In this document: positions 48,393 through 52,516 of the stretch, piece by piece | Numbering within the stretch: position 1 is the stretch's first letter | How the letters are laid out: every line of letters begins with the position of its first letter | Assembly: GCF_000003815.2 (NCBI RefSeq) | Contig: NW_023365730.1 | Coordinates: forward strand, 469,832-522,347 | Direction: 5' to 3' | DNA length: 52,516 bases | Source: Branchiostoma floridae | Lineage: Eukaryota > Chordata > Leptocardii > Amphioxiformes > Branchiostomatidae | Notes under the pieces: model-generated | What the model saw: the letters and a program-made list of their open reading frames with translations, nothing else | Told to the model about the DNA's origin: nothing | The model's database searches: none | Made by a program: the position numbers and the translations under genes

Positions 48393-51300
48393 CTGCAAGG
48401 AAAACACAACGTTACTCGATATGGTTTGTGCTGAATGAAAGGACTATTTTTCACTGGTCAGATTTGTCGTAAACCCTTTGTACTACAATATTCCTCTAGG
48501 TAGAACACAGTACAGACAGATGTCATTCTTTCCACGAACTTTGAGTCGAACTTGCTTCCTGCAGAGATTGTGACTGCCCCATCCCTGGAATCCTTCAGGG
48601 ATAAGGTGGCAAATCTACACTGACAGTTACAGTAGACCCCCAAGACATATCATTACATCAAGCTACAACAGACAACCTTCTGTACCAGCACCTCTGTTAA
48701 GTGTGGCAGAAACATCAGCAAGATGATGGTGGCCACCTAAGAAGAAGAAGAACCTATCTCATTTCTACCTCTCAATCATCTCTCCCATCTCTCTTAGTCT
48801 TACACACATACTCTGTAACGCCCCACTCTCCCTCCCTCTTTCTCTCTCCCCCTCCGCTAAGTTTGGAACATTCCAAAGGTATAATTTCGTTTCTTTAGTT
48901 GTACTTTAAGCGTTTACCTAATAAACGCCCCTAAAATGTTCGATCCCCTCGTGAGAAAGATACTACTGTCAGTCACATCATTACACAAAAACGTTTCATT
49001 ACAAACACAAGAAAGAAAAATTGCAACTGATTCACACATGTCTCAAATACAATGTGACAAAGTCGAAACCACAAAACCCACATTCAAATTGTAAAGCTTC
49101 GTTTTGGTTTAGTGATCTTTTGGACATCATCTAATAATCAACTAATCTCCAAGCAGATCCTACGACAGCATAAGATAGTATCAAAAGCTGGCAGAGGAGT
49201 GAAGCCGGCCTACGAGTGTGTTTCGCTACCGCTCTAGAGGCAAATGGACACCTCTTGGCTGACTACACTCCTTGGCCAGTTTGGAACTATCTTATGCCAT
49301 TTTAGGATCTGCTTGGAGATTAACGATCAACACCCTTCCAACACGTCGTGACAAAACAAACCAAAAACACAAAACCTAACATAGTCTCAGTACTGAGTAG
49401 TGACCTCTGACCTCCTAAACTGTTGACATTGGATCGGATTATGACTTTGATTTATCTGTGTCTTTCATGTTTCAGTTGTACTTATATGTTCCGACGTGTA
49501 TGTCTACTTTTCTCTCTTTAAGTTATTTTTTTTTATTTCCTTGTATTTATATGTGAAGATGGGGCCTATTGAAAACCAGTGTATTAGCGCTGAATAGGCT
49601 ACCCAGGTGTTTAAAAATAAATAAACAAACAAACAAACAAACCCACCTTCTCGCAGCACCTGGTGAGGACCCGGCTGCAGACCCTGCGGACCTGGGGCCG
49701 CCTCATCCTGCGCACGAACTGGGCCGCCCTGGACTCGCAGGAGTTGGGGCTGGACCGGCCGAACCTCTTTCCCACACGACAGCACCTCCTCACGAACATA
49801 CGTCCGGGCTTGCCACGGCCTGGTCAAGGGGAGATAGAGAAATATTGTCAACGGAAAAGTCAGTGATGGCAAGAAGCAACATATAGCGACTGCACCGCCA
49901 CCGGTTCCTCACACGACAACACCTCCTCACGAGCATACGTCCGGGCTTTCCACGGCCTGTTCAAGGGGAGACAGAGAAATGTTGTCAACGGAAAAGTCAT
50001 TGATGGCAAGAAGCAACATACAGCGACTGCACCGGCACCGGTTCCCCACACGACAGCACCACCTCACGAACATACGTCCGGGCTTTCCACGGCCTGTTCA
50101 AGGGGAGACAGAGAAATGTTGTCAACGGAAAAGTCATTGATGGCAAGAAGCAACATACAGCGACTGCACCGGCACCGGTTCCCCACACGACAGCACCACC
50201 TCACGAGCATGCGTCCGGGATTTCCACGGACGGCTTGGTCAGGGGGAACGAGAAAGACCTTGTAACTTTAAGGAATAAAGGCAAACTTCACCCCTTTACT
50301 CGGGGCTCGGAAGGCGCTGATTCTTCAAGAAATGTGCCCTCTGATAGGCAATGTTGCAATTGCACTGCCAAAAGGCACATCCTGAGGCACGTAGTCAAAA
50401 CGTTATTTTACTGAAGCGATCAGATATTTGTAACTCAAGCTAGGATTGTTTTTAACTTCTCCCTGTTGAAGTTGCATCTTGTCACTGACTTTGTATTGGT
50501 TACAAGGTTAATGAATATGTAACAGGGAGGCTGGATCACAGTTTTATTCTCTTCCCTTGTATACTTACGTCTTCCTGGAGCACGGGGAGAAAATCCCTCC
50601 TCTTCCTCCTCCTCCTCCTCATCTTCATCTTCTGCCTCCTCAACAACACTGTCGATGTCCATGTCATTCAGCTCGTTCTCAAGCCTGGTGTGGGAGACAC
50701 AAAGGTCAACCTGTTATCATCTTGTGCATGTATAAGAGAAAGAAAAACAGAGAGGAAGAGAGACAGAGAGAGACAAACAGAGGGACCGAAACAGGGAGAG
50801 AGAGATGGACAGACAGAGAGACAACCAGAGACCGCATACATGTATTGAGTATTCTGTCTATTATTAGGGATTGCATCCTTTCCCTCCCTTTACGTGAAAC
50901 GTTATCAGGCCGTTTTACTCTTGGTAATCTCCTTTTTATATCACAACAGCACCCTTAGAGAATATATTAACATTTAGAAAATATACTAATTACATACATT
51001 TCCAGTTCGTTCTTGTCCATCTCTTCGAAGTCTCCCATGTCCTCTTCAGAAGAGGCCGTGTCCACGGGAATGTTCTCTGTGAACGTGAAATATGGTCAAA
51101 CTATGTAACATTTAAAACACTTGCAGAAGGTAACTTATGCCGGTTAAGAAAATAATAATAATAGTATAGGATGATAGCTCTAGTGCCTGAGTGCTGTTGA
51201 ATATTGATCCTTTCTTGGAAGTTGGAACATTTGTTTTAATCTGAATTCGGCAAAAAAAACCCTGGTAATTGGCCAGGGAAGTTAGTCCACGCTTCCCTCT

Positions 51301-52219
51301 GGCTGCGCGGCCGGTCAACTCCTCTGGTCGCAAAACTCCACTGGTAAATAATTCTCCCTATAACAGCCAGCATAGTACAGTTGACAGTTTTGTACTCACT
51401 CTTATCCATAGACTCCTCAGTCTTCTCGCTGATGACGTAAGGTTCTTTCTTCAGGATCTCCTCTGATTCTTCACTGGTGGGCACGCGGGGTGGCTGAGGG
51501 GCGACCGTCAGGCCCTGCCATTGAGGGAAAGAAGGCAATCAGGGATAGCAGACTTCACCACCTTACCCGTCCTACTTTTCGCGGCACACCAAAAATTCTT
51601 CTACTCGACAGGAATCAAGTAATTGAAAAGCGACATAAAGGATGATTTACACTGAAGGATCTGTTGTCAGATTGGAGAGCATTTAAAAACTTCGGTACAT
51701 GCCTATCATTAATTCTAAATTATAGATTATAAGGCTTTTCACTTTCGAGCAGTGCGAATTCCTCATTGTTCCTAGCTGGCTTCTAGTATACTGTAGCGGA
51801 ACGTGCGAGTTGTTTTTAATCTCGTGTACATATTGAAAATCTGGGCATTCTATAGTCGTGATTTATGATTGGTAGATAGCTCGTAGGGCTCCTAGAGCAG
51901 GCGCATTACGTTCGAAGACCCTATACCGCTGAGGTTAATTTTAGTTCAAGGAGGAGAATGCATAACTCAAAATGTTTTAACGGATCGTCATGATTTTTGG
52001 TATGTTATGAATACAAGTCTAGACTCACAGTTCTCTTGACCCGCTGGCAGCACTTCCAGAACATCCTCTGGCAGATGTTCTTGCCCCTGCTGGTGCGGAG
52101 TGGCAGCGAGCCGATGTACGATAGCGCCTTGTTGCGGCAGGTTCGCGGCCCGTTTGCGGCGTTCTTGCCGGCCTTGCAGCAGTCCACCTTACGGACCAGG
52201 CGGGGCACCAGCGGACGGA
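48315..52219 (-). CDS. Gene C: ANATO-domain protein, 5' end outside window
   Basis: Six exons on the minus strand: 52219-52029, 51514-51400, 51076-50998, 50684-50569, 49819-49647, 48392-48315, with phases 0, 1, 2, 1, 0 and a TAA stop. At least 250 codons. Order: ANATO domain, Glu/Ser-rich linker over three exons, second ANATO domain, then a Thr/Pro-rich C-terminal tail. It is convergent with gene B, and both carry the same rare domain, so they are probably paralogues from local duplication. The missing 5' part presumably includes a signal peptide. Confidence 0.85.
49143..49322. mobile_element. MITE family 1 copy
   Basis: TAATCTCCAAGCAGATCCTA at the left, GGATCTGCTTGGAGATTA at the right, with inner arms GAAGCCGGCC. 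In the last intron of gene C. Confidence 0.9.
49647..49819 (-). CDS. Gene C exon: ANATO domain 2
   Basis: 173 bases, phase 1 to 0. It encodes RRCCRVGKRFGRSSPNSC, a basic middle (FVRRMRRPQVRR), then CSRVLTRCCEK. Very Arg-rich. Its 5' part with acceptor is copied three times just upstream. Confidence 0.85.
49780..50240 (-). repeat. Tandem array, 137-base unit: ANATO exon start plus intron
   Basis: Units repeat at about 137-base intervals (for example AAGTCATTGATGGCAAGAAG and CATACGTCCGGGCTTTCCAC at 49938, 50073). Each holds the CTTGAACAG acceptor and the first ~45 bases of the second ANATO exon (GRGKPGRM-x-VRRCCRV in the original), then switches to intron. Copies 1 and 2 are almost identical, so the array is young. 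Confidence 0.9.
50569..50684 (-). CDS. Gene C exon: poly-Glu linker 3
   Basis: 116 bases, phase 2 to 1. It encodes LENELNDMDIDSVVEEAEDE, a run of Glu, then GFSPRAPGR. A possible dibasic cleavage context (GRR) forms at the junction region before the second ANATO domain, but this is speculative. Confidence 0.75.
50730..50840. repeat. GA-rich low-complexity stretch
   Basis: AGAGAGACAGAGAGAGACAA-type purine run on the plus strand in a gene C intron. The Arg/Glu ORF over it is an artefact. Confidence 0.85.
50998..51076 (-). CDS. Gene C exon: linker 2
   Basis: 79 bases, phase 1 to 2. It encodes NIPVDTASSEEDMGDFEEMD and KNELEM. Its last residues (NELEM) resemble the start of the next exon (ENELNDM), suggesting duplicated linker units. 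Confidence 0.7.
51400..51514 (-). CDS. Gene C exon: linker 1
   Basis: 115 bases, phase 0 to 1. It encodes GLTVAPQPPRVPTSEESEE and KTEESMDK. No Cys; Pro-rich then Glu/Ser-rich. Confidence 0.75.
52029..52219 (-). CDS. Gene C exon: ANATO domain 1
   Basis: 191 bases, ends phase 0 with donor GTGAGT. It encodes VDCCKAGKNAANGPRTC, then KNICQRMFWKCCQRVKRT. Six cysteines in the ANATO pattern, strongly basic flanks. Starts in the last two bases of a codon, so an upstream exon exists. Confidence 0.85.
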
Positions 52220-52516
52220 CTGGGGAAACAACAGATGTGTGCCATATTGGTTAATATATGACAATGACAATGATCTTTATTGCATATTCTTGCCCAACAT
52301 GGGCTAAAAGCATTGTGTTGTATAGCTAAAGTATGGGTATATATAGTGATTATATTTCATATCATCTACAGAGTCTACAGAGAGTCTCTTTTTAAAACTA
52401 AAGAATACCGACAATATAATCTATATTTAACTCATACATTCCCCCTCTGCGATCAAGAAAGAAACGAGCTCTTTTATACCCCTGTCACATTGTGCGAAAA
52501 TCGATCGGACGACGAG
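52220..52516. other. Right edge: gene C intron, no exon seen
   Basis: It contains a TTTATTGCATATTCTTGCCC stretch (52271-52290), a reverse LINE-tail-like sequence related to those at 17107 and 46623. No coding exon recognised. Confidence 0.5.

Noticed and set aside
49860-50188. Additional ANATO exons in gene C
   Set aside because: Only the first third of the domain is present before the sequence turns into intron; the remaining four cysteines are missing.

Overview
This window looks like chordate genomic DNA, most likely from a lancelet (Branchiostoma). Genes are split into many short exons with clean GT/AG borders. Introns are full of short palindromic (MITE-like) elements, tRNA-derived SINEs, LINE 3' tails and tandem repeats. 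There are three 100-base runs of N (17305-17404, 18181-18280, 46127-46226). Nothing bacterial or viral is visible. The organism call is inference from style; no identity search was possible.

Three secreted-protein genes can be assembled by splice phase. Gene A (minus strand, 35650 down to 832, continuing past the left edge) has about 33 exons and at least 1,715 codons. It encodes a large mosaic: signal peptide, reeler-like domain, acidic linker, C-type lectin domain, then four blocks of a cysteine repeat CC-x(7-10)-C (14 copies) like that of extracellular matrix protein 1 / serum albumin. The blocks are separated by strongly charged segments: acidic linkers, Ser-Ser-Glu-Glu runs, a His/Gly-rich stretch, and Lys/Met- and Lys/Trp-rich stretches. 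A short 'PRG box' recurs four times. A TATA box lies upstream of the signal-peptide exon.

Gene B (plus strand, 40725-45478, six exons, about 318 codons, complete) is a signal peptide plus three anaphylatoxin-like (ANATO) six-cysteine domains. Gene C (minus strand, 52219 down to 48315, 5' end off the right edge) has two more ANATO domains joined by an acidic linker, with a Thr/Pro-rich C-terminus. A and B are divergent (about 5 kb apart); B and C are convergent (about 2.8 kb apart). The locus is therefore a cluster of disulfide-rich, probably extracellular proteins. A role in matrix, mucus or humoral immunity is plausible but is inference.

Layout: 1-831 no exon seen; 832-35650 gene A, with introns carrying transposon debris, microsatellites and many half-exon copies; 35651-40724 intergenic with a CA repeat, MITEs and a SINE; 40725-45478 gene B; 45479-48314 convergent intergenic with a degenerate array copied from gene B's last exon; 48315-52219 gene C; 52220-52516 nothing coding recognised.

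The most unusual feature is that many exons are flanked by partial copies of themselves (exon end plus splice site). This occurs in all three genes.
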